This document shows positions 1-7,507 of a DNA stretch of 64,000 nt, one piece after another. Both the position numbers and the translations under genes were made by a program. Origin of the DNA: Brevundimonas sp. (GTDB taxonomy: Bacteria > Pseudomonadota > Alphaproteobacteria > Caulobacterales > Caulobacteraceae); NCBI GenBank assembly GCA_003248965.1, contig QFQU01000001.1, positions 1-64,000 on the forward strand, given 5' to 3'. Position 1 is the stretch's first letter. Every line of letters begins with the position of its first letter. The notes below the pieces were generated by a model. The model saw only the letters and a program-made list of their open reading frames with translations. It was not told the origin of the DNA and made no database searches.

Positions 1-40
1 TCGCTCGTTTCATTCCGTCCGTCCTTTCAAGGGCCGGACT

Positions 41-598
41 CTAGCTCCGCGTGGAGGAAATTCTCAGGGGCACGTCAGCGAAGTTGCCCACCTGCGGCGG
101 GGCTTCGTTGAACAGGTTCGAGACCCCCGCCCGCAAGCTCAGGTCCTTCGGCAACGCGAAGCGCGCGTTCAGGTCGAAGACGTCATAGGAATCGACTCCC
201 AGCGTCGTGCTGGCCGCATTGCGCACCTGTTCGGCGCTGATCATCGCGGCGGTATGGCGCCACCGCAGGCCGACGCTCATCCAGTCCCTGGAATAGGTGA
301 CGGTCGTATTGGCTTTCCAGTCCGGGTGAGCCAGGCCGGCGCCGTCTTCGACGGCGGTGCCTCGGCTGCCGGCGTAGTTGTAGGAAGCACCGCCCGGCAG
401 GTTCTGAATCTCGAACTTGTCGAGGTAACTGATCACGGTGCCGATCGACAGGCTGCCGGCGGATGCGGGCAGGCCGATGTCGGCCAGATCGAACGACCAG
501 TCGATCTGCATGTCCACGCCGCTGACCTTGAACGCCCCGAGATTCAACGCGGGCTGGCCCGGTTCGAACAGGAAGCCGGTGGTCGGGTTACGTTTCCC
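41..598 (-). pseudogene. TonB-dependent receptor, detached 3' part
   Basis: This encodes beta-barrel strands of an outer-membrane receptor, including the stretch LNLGAFKVSGVDMQIDWSF, the HPDWKA motif and a late SNLFNE motif typical of the last strands. There is no signal peptide or plug. The frame stays open upstream to 664, but the residues before YYGKRNP are not receptor-like and belong to the island. The piece continues the truncated receptor at 20032-22569. Its own C-terminus is also abnormal: after NLFNEAPPQVGNFADVP it runs into LRISSTRS and stops, without the usual final barrel strand ending in an aromatic residue. It is very unlikely to make a product on its own. Confidence 0.8.
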
Positions 599-727
599 AT
601 AATAGGGAATGTAGGGCGGGTAGGTGAGCAAGAACCTCTTGGTTTTCAGATCGCTGATCGACAAGGAGCGCCCGTTCTAGACAACGTTCTAACTGTAGCA
701 CAAAACGTACTGCAGTGCGAACTGCAG

Positions 728-1555
728 CTATTCGATCACCGGCATGCCCTTGAAGATCGCCGGCGACGGCGGCGGGCCGTCGGTCCAGTGCCAGGTCTCG
801 CGGGTGCGCATGAGCTCCTGCGTGACCTGGGCCGGGACGGCTGGGATGTCGACCGGCGTCGGGGCGTAGGTGCCCGACGGCGCCAGGTTCAACCGGAAGC
901 GGTGCGGGAAGCCCCCGAAACGCACTTCAATCACCATGTCGCGAACCATGCCGTCAGGGATGACGATCTGTTCCGCCAGGATCGCGCCGCCATGCGCCGT
1001 GCCGGGGTCGATGGTCGTCGTCTCCAGCATCGTTCGTCCCAGAGTGGAGATAGTCTGGCGCAACCGTCGCTGGATATGATCGTGCGACGCCTGCAGCTGC
1101 CCGGAGGCGCTGCGGTAGGCGATGTCGTGGCGGCGTGGGTGGTCCTCCATCTCCTGAAGAGTGAGGAAATATTCCACGGCCGCGTCGGCCCAGGCCAGGT
1201 TCATCTCACGCTGGGCGGTCGTGCGCGCACTGTGGCGCAGATAGTCGAAGTCCTGGACGCTGTAGGGCTGCCCATCCAGATAGAGGCGCACGTCCTCTGA
1301 ACCGATGTTGATCGGGTAACCTGAGGTGTTGAAGGCGGCGATCGAGAAGAAGAATTTCTGCGTGTCGTTATAGCGGATCGGCAGCAGCATGATCGCGCCG
1401 GACGGCCCATTCGACACCATCAGGGCGTTGCCGCGCGAGAAGCGGACACCCACGCCGTGATCGGCGGTGGGGATCATCCGCACCTCCGGCGGCGGAGTAG
1501 AGGCGCAGCCGGTCAGCAGAGCGCTAGCGCTTGTCAGGATAAGCAACCTTCTCAT
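728..1555 (-). CDS. Hypothetical lipoprotein
   Basis: A 275-residue protein with a lipoprotein signal: MRRLLILTSASALLTGC, cleavage expected before the Cys of the LTGC lipobox. The mature part has no family I recognise. It is mixed polar and hydrophobic, with no transmembrane span after the signal. The start at 1555 is chosen because it begins the signal peptide and overlaps the stop of the small upstream gene as ATGA. The frame is open further upstream, but that part is low-complexity Arg-rich sequence that looks like a shadow of the small gene. It lies at the outer edge of the island cargo, opposite the integrase end. Function unknown. Confidence 0.6.
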   Translation of the reverse strand: MRRLLILTSASALLTGCASTPPPEVRMIPTADHGVGVRFSRGNALMVSNGPSGAIMLLPIRYNDTQKFFFSIAAFNTSGYPINIGSEDVRLYLDGQPYSVQDFDYLRHSARTTAQREMNLAWADAAVEYFLTLQEMEDHPRRHDIAYRSASGQLQASHDHIQRRLRQTISTLGRTMLETTTIDPGTAHGGAILAEQIVIPDGMVRDMVIEVRFGGFPHRFRLNLAPSGTYAPTPVDIPAVPAQVTQELMRTRETWHWTDGPPPSPAIFKGMPVIE

Positions 1556-1698
1556 CGGCGTTTCGCTCCTACGGCACCCAGGATGCCGATGAGCAGACCG
1601 ATGATCGCGCCTATCGGTCCGGCGACGAAAAAGCCGACCGCGCCGAACATCACACCCGCCAGACACCCCATAATCGCCCCTCTGGAATAATAGGACAT
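1552..1698 (-). CDS. Small glycine-rich membrane protein (48 aa)
   Basis: The reading starts MSYYSRGAIMGCLAGVMFG and continues through a long Gly/Ala/Ile-rich hydrophobic stretch to AKRR and a stop. The spacing of glycines (GxxxG-like) resembles a glycine-zipper membrane segment. The stop overlaps the ATG of the lipoprotein gene (ATGA), which implies translational coupling and is the main reason to call it real. No clear Shine-Dalgarno is seen. Inferred role: a small inner-membrane partner of the lipoprotein. No family is assigned. Confidence 0.5.
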   Translation of the reverse strand: MSYYSRGAIMGCLAGVMFGAVGFFVAGPIGAIIGLLIGILGAVGAKRR

Positions 1699-1742
1699 AG
1701 ATGTCCTAGAGAGGTTACCGCTCCGCTAACACCATCGCGCTG

Positions 1743-1952
1743 ATGGAATGGGAGAAGATCGTCGGCGCAAATATCAGGCGTCTCCGCAAGGAGCGCGGCT
1801 TGAGCCAGGAGGCGTTAGCGGGTGAAGCGGGTCTGGCGATGCGTCATCTCGGGCGCATAGAGCGAGGCGAGGGCAACCCGACAGTGGCAATTCTAGGCAA
1901 GTTGGCTGAAGTGCTTGGCGTCCATCCCACAGAATTTTACGCAGTCCGCTAA
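1743..1952 (+). CDS. Small XRE-family DNA-binding protein
   Basis: A 69-residue protein that is almost entirely one helix-turn-helix domain of the Cro/C1 type. It has the NIRRLRKERGLSQEALA opening helix pair, a recognition helix around MRHLGRIERGEGNPT and the closing LGKLAEVLGVHP helix. There is no effector domain. It converges on the PIN gene, and the two coding ends overlap by 4 bases (1949-1952). It could be a local repressor for the adjacent operon or a stand-alone regulator of the island; the sequence does not decide. Solo XRE proteins of this size usually bind palindromic operators near their own promoter. Confidence 0.8.
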   Translation: MEWEKIVGANIRRLRKERGLSQEALAGEAGLAMRHLGRIERGEGNPTVAILGKLAEVLGVHPTEFYAVR

Positions 1953-2596
1953 TCGGAGCGAACGGGACGAGCGTTTACCGTGTCTATCAGCGGTGCCCGT
2001 AGATGCGCCGGCAAACTGTTGCAGGCGCTCGCTCGCTCGGGACCCAGAACTTCGATCACCCTAGCCTGCCAATGAGTTGGCACCCGCATTCTGGCCCTCT
2101 GGAGCGCCAAAAACAGGGCATCGGCCAAGGGGCCGACATTCCCGCCTTCGTCTGGTAGCGTAGCGAATAGCAGCTCAGTGCTGGACCGAAGTTCGAGTGC
2201 AGAAAAGCGACGCTTTGCGATCGCAGTCGCTTTGCGTTCGTCAATCAGGGCGATTGCCCCAAGGCGCACGGCTACGACCAAGGTCGCAGCCTCGCCATCG
2301 TCCAAGGTTTCGGCCGTGCCGCCTGCAACTAGGCTAAGATACGGCTCTTCGTCTGCGGTTTCCATCTCCACAACTCGAATTAGCCCGGACTGGATCAGCG
2401 GCTGGATATGCTCCAGCACCCCATGCCCATTGGCGCTGCCGCGCTGAAGTTCCCTGAGCACCACATCAACGATAGCGAATGACGCACCGAGCGCAGCGAG
2501 GATTTCCGGGCATCGGCCCGTAGCGGCGAGGTTGATCCAAACGCTCGCATCAGCGACATGTATTGGGGGCTCAGCGCCGGATGCGGGGAAGCCCAT
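1949..2596 (-). CDS. PIN-domain (DUF3368-like) nuclease
   Basis: A 215-residue protein with a PIN-like fold: VADASVWINLA near residues 14-23 gives the first metal-binding Asp, LDDGEAA gives the central acidic pair, and ALIDERKA gives the third acidic position. This spacing matches the DUF3368 group of PIN proteins, often toxins that cleave RNA. The start at 2596 is preferred because GAGGAGG lies 6 bases upstream; in-frame ATGs at 2611 and 2620 are less well placed. It overlaps the end of the XRE-ImmA/IrrE gene by 26 bases, so it is the last gene of a coupled operon. Inferred role: effector nuclease of the module at 1949-5700. Confidence 0.72.
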   Translation of the reverse strand: MGFPASGAEPPIHVADASVWINLAATGRCPEILAALGASFAIVDVVLRELQRGSANGHGVLEHIQPLIQSGLIRVVEMETADEEPYLSLVAGGTAETLDDGEAATLVVAVRLGAIALIDERKATAIAKRRFSALELRSSTELLFATLPDEGGNVGPLADALFLALQRARMRVPTHWQARVIEVLGPERASACNSLPAHLRAPLIDTVNARPVRSD

Positions 2597-3749
2597 CGGC
2601 CGCCTCCTCATCTGCCTCATAGGCGTCTATCAACTCACGCGCTTGTACCCGGTCGATCTTGAGCAGACTGACCACTTGACCCTCGGAGAGCAGGCCACGC
2701 TTCCACGCCTCGGCCGCTAGGAGTTGAAGGCGGAGCGACACCGACCGCTCCCCATCTTCGCCGCGCGGATCGAATGCTGGGTTTTCGCCCAGGACCTGCC
2801 GCGCCTGGTCGTTAGTAATGCCGCCGGTCCGTTCGAACCAATCCCAAGTTCCGTTCGGCACGAGGTCCAATTCTTCGAGCCGCCGCACCAAAGCTTCACG
2901 TGATACACCGAAGCCATGGGCAAGCACGATCACGTGGCGGCGCGTCAGATTTGTCGCCCCCGCTGTCGTGTCCCGGAACATCGACTTGACCGTTCGCGCA
3001 GGCGTTAGGAACGCCCGCGCGAAGGCATTGGCGTAGCGCTCTTCGCGAGTCTGTTCAGGCGAGCCCTCATAAAGGCTGTCCGGCGCGTTTCGGGTAGAGA
3101 TGTAGTGACCGAGTTCATGGGCGGCGGTTTGCGCTCGCCGTTCTTTCGGATGTAGGGCGTTTAGCAGGACGCATGGACCAGCGTCGTTGTCGTAAGCATA
3201 GAGACCAGAAATCTTGGCCTCAAGCCTGCGGACGAACACACGAGCTCCAAGCTGAAGTTCGAGAATTGAAACCATGTCATGGACGGGCGCATCTCCTATG
3301 CCCAGCCACTGGCGTAGTTCGAATGCATCTTCTTCGGCTTGGGCGAGGACGTTACCGGGCAGAATGGGGCGCTCCGGAGGCTCGGATCGACCCCGAACCA
3401 CTCCAAGCAAATCTTCAAGTTCCACCTCGGCCTTGACCAAGTCGGTCAACAAGGCGGAAGCCATCTCAACAGCTGAGCCGCCGTCTTGGGTTCGACGAAA
3501 GCGGGGACGCAGGTCTACCTTGGCTGACTCCCGGCGCAACAACGCGTTCACTGTCGTGCCGTAAAGGCCAGCGAGAGTCTGCAATTCTTCTAGACGCGGC
3601 CGGCGGCCGCCCTGTTCGATCGCCACTAGGGTCGTGCGAGCCGCAGAGATGGCTTCGGCCGCTTGGGCCTGGGTGATCTTCGCCGCGTCTCTCGCCAGAC
3701 GCAGGCGCTCCCCCAGGGCGATTGGATCGATGGCGGCAGGAGTCTCCAT
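2571..3749 (-). CDS. XRE regulator fused to ImmA/IrrE Zn-peptidase
   Basis: 392 residues. Residues about 10-65 are an XRE helix-turn-helix (GERLRLARDAAKITQAQAAE...ARTTLVAIEQGGRRP). The central part is an ImmA/IrrE-type metallopeptidase with HELGH at about 211-215 and a downstream ERYANAFARAFL helix that supplies the third ligand. In this family, proteolysis of a repressor switches on a response (ImmA on ImmR, IrrE on DdrO). The start at 3749 overlaps the stop of the QueC-like gene as ATGA; the longer upstream frame is rejected. A fused HTH and peptidase suggests self-regulated control of this operon, or an antitoxin-like control of the PIN protein encoded next to it. Confidence 0.85.
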   Translation of the reverse strand: METPAAIDPIALGERLRLARDAAKITQAQAAEAISAARTTLVAIEQGGRRPRLEELQTLAGLYGTTVNALLRRESAKVDLRPRFRRTQDGGSAVEMASALLTDLVKAEVELEDLLGVVRGRSEPPERPILPGNVLAQAEEDAFELRQWLGIGDAPVHDMVSILELQLGARVFVRRLEAKISGLYAYDNDAGPCVLLNALHPKERRAQTAAHELGHYISTRNAPDSLYEGSPEQTREERYANAFARAFLTPARTVKSMFRDTTAGATNLTRRHVIVLAHGFGVSREALVRRLEELDLVPNGTWDWFERTGGITNDQARQVLGENPAFDPRGEDGERSVSLRLQLLAAEAWKRGLLSEGQVVSLLKIDRVQARELIDAYEADEEAADGLPRIRR

Positions 3750-5131
3750 CACGCGACCACGCTGGCGGCATACCGCGCAACAAAAGATTGATTGCCTTGA
3801 GCGATCACGAAGCGACGCCATTCCTCAGCGTGGCGATCCAGCAGAGCTCGGGTCTGGGCCAGCACAGAGCCTTCATCTTCACCAAGCGCGTCTGCAGTGA
3901 GGCGTACGACGCGATGGAATGCACTGGTCTGCGCTGAAGGTGCAGCCAGTGACGCTAGATGGTCCATATGTAGCACGCCTGCGATACCATACTCTCTCAG
4001 AGCGCGCGTATGTCCTTGGAATGCGGCGGCAGCGCCAGTGTCAAATTCAGTGACAGTCAGATTTTCCCACACGTACCTGTCCGCAGGCTCATCAATCTCC
4101 GCAGCGAACATGCTCACACGTCGCAGCATGCACGCCGCGCAAATTCCGCATTGGCGGCGTGAGCCGTCTACGGAAGCTTGCTGCGAACTCTGCCAGCAAC
4201 TGCGCGTCCGCGTGACGAAATCCGGGGGCGTCGGTAATGCCTTCGCGGCGGCCATGGTCTCACCCTTGGTGTACCAGAGACGCGGATACTCATACCGAAT
4301 TTCATGCCCAGTGAGCGCCAAGAACAGGCTTTCCATTTTCCGGCTAAAGGCGGGATGGACGCGATAGTCGGGGTACGCATGACCGGATCGAACAAGCACC
4401 GGTCCCAAGACCCCTTGCCCGCTTTCGGTGACGATGATCCGTTGAACTCCCGACATCGCTGCGGCGATCGCGGTCACGACCGCGAATTTGAAGCCCCTAG
4501 ATCGAGCGGACGATTCCGCGTTGTTTGGCACGGAGACTTTGTAGGGCACTCGTGCAAAGGGTTTGCGGTCCTTGTCCAGCACTGCCTTGTCGACGCCGCC
4601 TGACCCTAGGCGCACCCGGACAAGTTCGCTGTTGGTCGCGTGTGCCGTGAGGGCATGGACCGCAAGAGAATCTAGGCCTTCGCTGTAGGGCATAATGAGC
4701 GCGCAATAAGGCGGAAGCGGCAGTGGAAGCGTCACGGGCGCGGGTTCGTCCCTTAGTCTAGCTTCGAAGCAGAACCGCCAGACATCACCTGTCAGGAATG
4801 ACACGGTCTCTTCCAGAAGTGCCTTCGCCTCCGGTGCGGACCAGACTTCGGGTTCGTGCACTGCGACCCGGACGTCAAACGCGCGCGACCACCCCCAACC
4901 TGGACGTCGTTTAAAGCGGTCACAGAATTCGACCGCCGCCGCGACAACTAGGAGATCGTAGAGGCGGCGATCAAACCGCGCGAAGAAGAATGAGGTGAGC
5001 CCGCGGGTATCAAGGCAAAGACTTTGCCCTAGCAGAGCGGGCGTCGCGCCGTCACGGAGCGGCGCATCTGCTTCGACCGCATCGATTAAAAGCGGTGCTT
5101 CGTTTGCGCGATAGGAGGCGAAACCCGTCAT
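3749..5131 (-). CDS. QueC-like PP-loop enzyme (QatC-type)
   Basis: 460 residues, about twice the size of housekeeping QueC. An N-terminal domain of about 140 residues precedes a PP-loop ATP-binding site at about 150-155 (SEGLDS, a variant of SGGxDS). A QueC-type zinc site follows: Cys 312 in RSCWQ, then QCGICAAC (Cys 328, 331, 334) and LRR. QueC makes 7-cyano-7-deazaguanine in queuosine synthesis. No other queuosine gene is near, and enlarged QueC homologues occur in anti-phage systems (QatC of Qat; Cap9 of type IV CBASS). It lies between a helical protein and an XRE-ImmA/IrrE protein, with 4-base overlaps on both sides. Inferred: a repurposed QueC in a conflict system. Substrate unknown. Confidence 0.8.
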   Translation of the reverse strand: MTGFASYRANEAPLLIDAVEADAPLRDGATPALLGQSLCLDTRGLTSFFFARFDRRLYDLLVVAAAVEFCDRFKRRPGWGWSRAFDVRVAVHEPEVWSAPEAKALLEETVSFLTGDVWRFCFEARLRDEPAPVTLPLPLPPYCALIMPYSEGLDSLAVHALTAHATNSELVRVRLGSGGVDKAVLDKDRKPFARVPYKVSVPNNAESSARSRGFKFAVVTAIAAAMSGVQRIIVTESGQGVLGPVLVRSGHAYPDYRVHPAFSRKMESLFLALTGHEIRYEYPRLWYTKGETMAAAKALPTPPDFVTRTRSCWQSSQQASVDGSRRQCGICAACMLRRVSMFAAEIDEPADRYVWENLTVTEFDTGAAAAFQGHTRALREYGIAGVLHMDHLASLAAPSAQTSAFHRVVRLTADALGEDEGSVLAQTRALLDRHAEEWRRFVIAQGNQSFVARYAASVVA

Positions 5132-5700
5132 GCGAGGGCGGGTCCATCTTCGAGGCCGGACCGATCCACGGCCTTCGGCAAGGCACGCTTCATAACCCCG
5201 GTAACTAGGCCGGTTGCGACATCACGCACCCGGTCACTCGCCTGCTTGAGCGCAGCGGTGACTCGTTGCTCGACATGAGCGGCTCGTTCTAGCGGCGATC
5301 GGCGCAGGTAGTGCTCCACAAGAGATCGGGTCACTGCTTCCCCACGCTCCTCAAAGACAGCCTCGGCTCCGCTTTGGAAAGCTTCAGCTCCGCGTTGGCC
5401 GTTACGTAGGGCGTCGCCGACCGCTTCTACCAAGTCGATCTCCATAACCGAGGCCGCCTGCGAACGCAGCGCCGCCACCTGTTGGGGCGTGTCGTCGATC
5501 AGTTGCGGCTGTTCGGAAGTGAGAATCCGACGCAGGCTTCTGAGCAGGCCTTCGCTGATCTCGCCTTTTGCGTCCGCAGCTAGTGCGGCCGGAATTCTCT
5601 CAACCACTTCCTCCAGTGCATGGGCACGTCCGTCTGCGATCTCGCAGACTTTCTTCCAGGCCCGCCTCAACGGCAGGCTACGATGAGGACCGTCGCTCAT
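5128..5700 (-). CDS. Unknown helical protein, first gene of QueC-like operon
   Basis: 190 residues with no recognised family. The composition (many Ala, Glu, Arg, Val; few aromatics) and heptad-like spacing predict an almost all-helical soluble protein, with no signal peptide or membrane span. The start at 5700 is chosen over the upstream frame because GGAGGTAAG sits at ideal distance. The upstream extension would also overlap repeated operator-like DNA. The stop overlaps the QueC-like start as ATGA. In Qat, a protein of unknown fold (QatB) is the partner of the QueC-like enzyme. A similar partner or substrate role here is only an inference from position. Confidence 0.65.
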   Translation of the reverse strand: MSDGPHRSLPLRRAWKKVCEIADGRAHALEEVVERIPAALAADAKGEISEGLLRSLRRILTSEQPQLIDDTPQQVAALRSQAASVMEIDLVEAVGDALRNGQRGAEAFQSGAEAVFEERGEAVTRSLVEHYLRRSPLERAAHVEQRVTAALKQASDRVRDVATGLVTGVMKRALPKAVDRSGLEDGPALA

Positions 5701-5731
5701 GGTCTTACCTCCATGCCAGGAAGGTTGCCGC

Positions 5732-5775
5732 ACGATTCTGACATTGTCAATAAAAATACCGACGATTTCTGACAT
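5732..5775 (-). promoter_or_regulatory. Repeated operator upstream of QueC-like operon
   Basis: On the plus strand ACGATTCTGACAT (5732-5744) and ACGATTTCTGACAT (5762-5775) form a direct repeat with starts 30 bases apart, about three helical turns. The first copy runs into TGACATTGTCA (5739-5749), a 5-base inverted repeat around a single base. On the minus strand this overlaps TTGACA (5745-5750), a good -35 hexamer; the matching -10 is weak. The layout fits autorepression by the operon's own XRE-ImmA/IrrE protein. Seen: the repeats. Inferred: the binding protein. Confidence 0.5.
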
Positions 5776-5832
5776 AACGAAATTTAGGCCGTCGCTGCGT
5801 GCTCACGCATGGCGCGATTGGACAATGAATCT

Positions 5833-7023
5833 TTAGAGCACGAGCTGTCCTGCAACCGCCCCGCTCAGAATGAGAATCGGTGTCCAGCGCGGTTTGATCC
5901 GCACGGCGGCGATCAGTGCGGCGATGAAGATCAAACCTGCGATCCACCACGTCGGCGCCGACTGGGCTGTGGTCCAGGCCAGTTGAAGCGAAGTGGCGGC
6001 GATGACGCCGACGACGGCGGCCGCCACGCCTGCCAGGAGGCGGTGCAAGGCCGGGTTCTCGACCACGGCCTCCAGGTGATTGAACAGCACCATCGAGAAG
6101 GCGAAGGCGGGCAGGAAAATTCCGGCAGTCAGCGCCAGCGCGCCGGCCCAGCCGCCGACCACATAGCCCGTGAAGGTGCCGAAAATCACCAGAGGCGCCG
6201 GCAGGACGCCGGCCAGCGCCACGCCATCTAGGAAGACGCCGTCCGGCAACCAGCCGCGTCCGACAGTGTCGGCGCGCACGTAGGGGATGGCGGTATAGGC
6301 GCCGCCGAACGTCAGCAGCCCGCCCTTCAACCCGGCGATGAATAGAGCGGCGAGTTGAGGCGACGGCTCAGCCGAGATCGCGATCGCAGGCGGGGCGACC
6401 TCCAGATAGACGCCGAACAGGATGGCGATGAAGACGGCGGCGACGGCAATGGCGACGCCTGCCCAGGGACGTTGCTCCAGGGCGTAGATCAGGCCGCAAG
6501 CCACAAGCGGTATCCAGAAGGGCGCATGGAGGAGAGAGGCGACGAAGGCCCCGATCGCTAGCGCCCACAGCAGACGGTCCTCTAGGACGTGGGAGCCGAT
6601 CCGATGCACGGCGCGGATGATGATGGCGACCACGACGATCTGAACGCCCAAAAGCAGGCCGGTCAGGCCCGATTGTCCGACGATGAAGCGTTCATAGAGC
6701 CAGGCCGCCGCCAGCATCAGCACGAAGCCGGGCAGCATGAAGCCGAGGCCTGCGAGCAGGCCGCCGATCCGTCCCCGCGCCATCATGCCCATATGGACGC
6801 ACAACTCGTGGGCCTCTGGCCCAGGAAGCGCCTGCATCACCGCCAGAAGGCGGTTGAAGCGCGGACTGGAAATCCATCGCTCTTCATCGACGAGGGTGCG
6901 GCGGATCATGGCGATCTGGGCGACGGGGCCGCCAAACGCCAGGAAACCGAACCGCAGGAATTTGAGAAACAGCGCCGCCAGCGAAAGGCGGGGCGGACCG
7001 AGGGTGTCTGGCGACGTAGTCAT
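5833..7023 (-). CDS. chrA: Chromate efflux transporter
   Basis: 396 residues: a full-length two-domain CHR transporter of the inner membrane. The N-terminal half has FLRFGFLAFGGPVAQ and the LPGPEA motif. The C-terminal half repeats the pattern with LKGGLLTFGGAYTAIP and VLPAPLV. About ten hydrophobic segments are visible. ChrA exports chromate driven by the membrane potential. The ATG at 7023 is preceded by GAGGCAAG. It is flanked by the possible defence operon downstream and the metal sensor/MFS pair upstream, so it belongs to the metal-resistance cargo. No dedicated chromate regulator (chrB) is adjacent. Confidence 0.92.
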   Translation of the reverse strand: MTTSPDTLGPPRLSLAALFLKFLRFGFLAFGGPVAQIAMIRRTLVDEERWISSPRFNRLLAVMQALPGPEAHELCVHMGMMARGRIGGLLAGLGFMLPGFVLMLAAAWLYERFIVGQSGLTGLLLGVQIVVVAIIIRAVHRIGSHVLEDRLLWALAIGAFVASLLHAPFWIPLVACGLIYALEQRPWAGVAIAVAAVFIAILFGVYLEVAPPAIAISAEPSPQLAALFIAGLKGGLLTFGGAYTAIPYVRADTVGRGWLPDGVFLDGVALAGVLPAPLVIFGTFTGYVVGGWAGALALTAGIFLPAFAFSMVLFNHLEAVVENPALHRLLAGVAAAVVGVIAATSLQLAWTTAQSAPTWWIAGLIFIAALIAAVRIKPRWTPILILSGAVAGQLVL

Positions 7024-7165
7024 GGACTTGCCTCACGGGTCGCGCGGACGACGACGTGCGTTTGACGCATCGCACCAGCAGGGCAGCCGCGACTGCCTGC
7101 CCGCCCATCATAGCGTTACCGGAGGCGGATTGGCAGGGCGACGTCCTGCCGGTTGGAAGCTGACG

Positions 7166-7441
7166 TCACAGGTACTTGGTGATTTCCCGGAACTCGGCCA
7201 TCGCCTGCTTCGCCTCGACAGGGTCGCCGTCAGCGGCATGGGCCAAGCAGTGGTCGATGTGGTCGTGAATCAAGGTCTTCTTCGCCGCCGCGACCGCCTT
7301 CTCGATGGCGTGAAGCTGTTGGGCCAGATCAACGCAGGCCCTCTTATCCTCCATCATCTGGATGACGGTCCGCATGTGACCCTCGGCGCGCTTCAGGCGC
7401 TTGATGACTTCGGGATGCGACGCATGAGAGATGTGTGCCAT
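7166..7441 (-). CDS. CsoR/RcnR-family metal-sensing repressor
   Basis: 91 residues; the whole protein is the DUF156 four-helix domain (HPEVIKRLKRAEGHMRTVIQMM opening). Potential metal ligands are His3, Cys36, His61 and Cys65. The Cys36/His61/Cys65 set matches the Cu(I)-binding triad of CsoR, whereas RcnR-type nickel/cobalt sensors have His at the last position, so the metal is not certain. Apo-protein normally binds a G-tract inverted repeat, and metal releases it. A fitting inverted repeat lies just upstream of this gene, shared with the divergent MFS pump. NreA of the nickel operon nreAB is in the same family, which favours nickel or cobalt by context. The start at 7441 is set by conservation of the domain start. 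Confidence 0.85.
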   Translation of the reverse strand: MAHISHASHPEVIKRLKRAEGHMRTVIQMMEDKRACVDLAQQLHAIEKAVAAAKKTLIHDHIDHCLAHAADGDPVEAKQAMAEFREITKYL

Positions 7442-7452
7442 GCAATTTGACC

Positions 7453-7471
7453 TATCCCCCTGGTGGGGATA
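7453..7471. promoter_or_regulatory. Operator for the CsoR/RcnR-type repressor
   Basis: TATCCCC (7453-7459) and GGGGATA (7465-7471) form a perfect 7-base inverted repeat around CTGGT. It sits in the 66-base gap between the divergent regulator and MFS genes. A/T-flanked G-tracts of this kind are the known recognition pattern of the CsoR/RcnR family. It would control both genes at once. Confidence 0.72.
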
Positions 7472-7507
7472 CGTCAAACGCGAAAACGCCGCATCGAAAG
7501 GCCCGTG

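Noticed and set aside
1..40. Start of another minus-strand gene at position 12 (ATG after AAAGGACGGACGG)
   Set aside because: Only four codons lie inside the window, too little to support a call.
596..600. CCCAT (596-600 and 20048-20052) as the attachment core
   Set aside because: Recombination in this 5-base match would rejoin the receptor one base out of frame. The TCCC alignment restores it.
3749..5131. Housekeeping queuosine gene queC
   Set aside because: It is twice the normal length, has a variant PP-loop, no queDEF neighbours, and sits in a mobile island with a peptidase and a nuclease.
1949..5700. A standard Qat (qatABCD) system
   Set aside because: No ATPase QatA and no TatD-like QatD are present; only the QueC-like member is shared.
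5701..5775. Longer N-terminus of the helical protein starting at 5775
   Set aside because: It would code through the repeated operator, and the GGAGGTAAG site fits the 5700 start.
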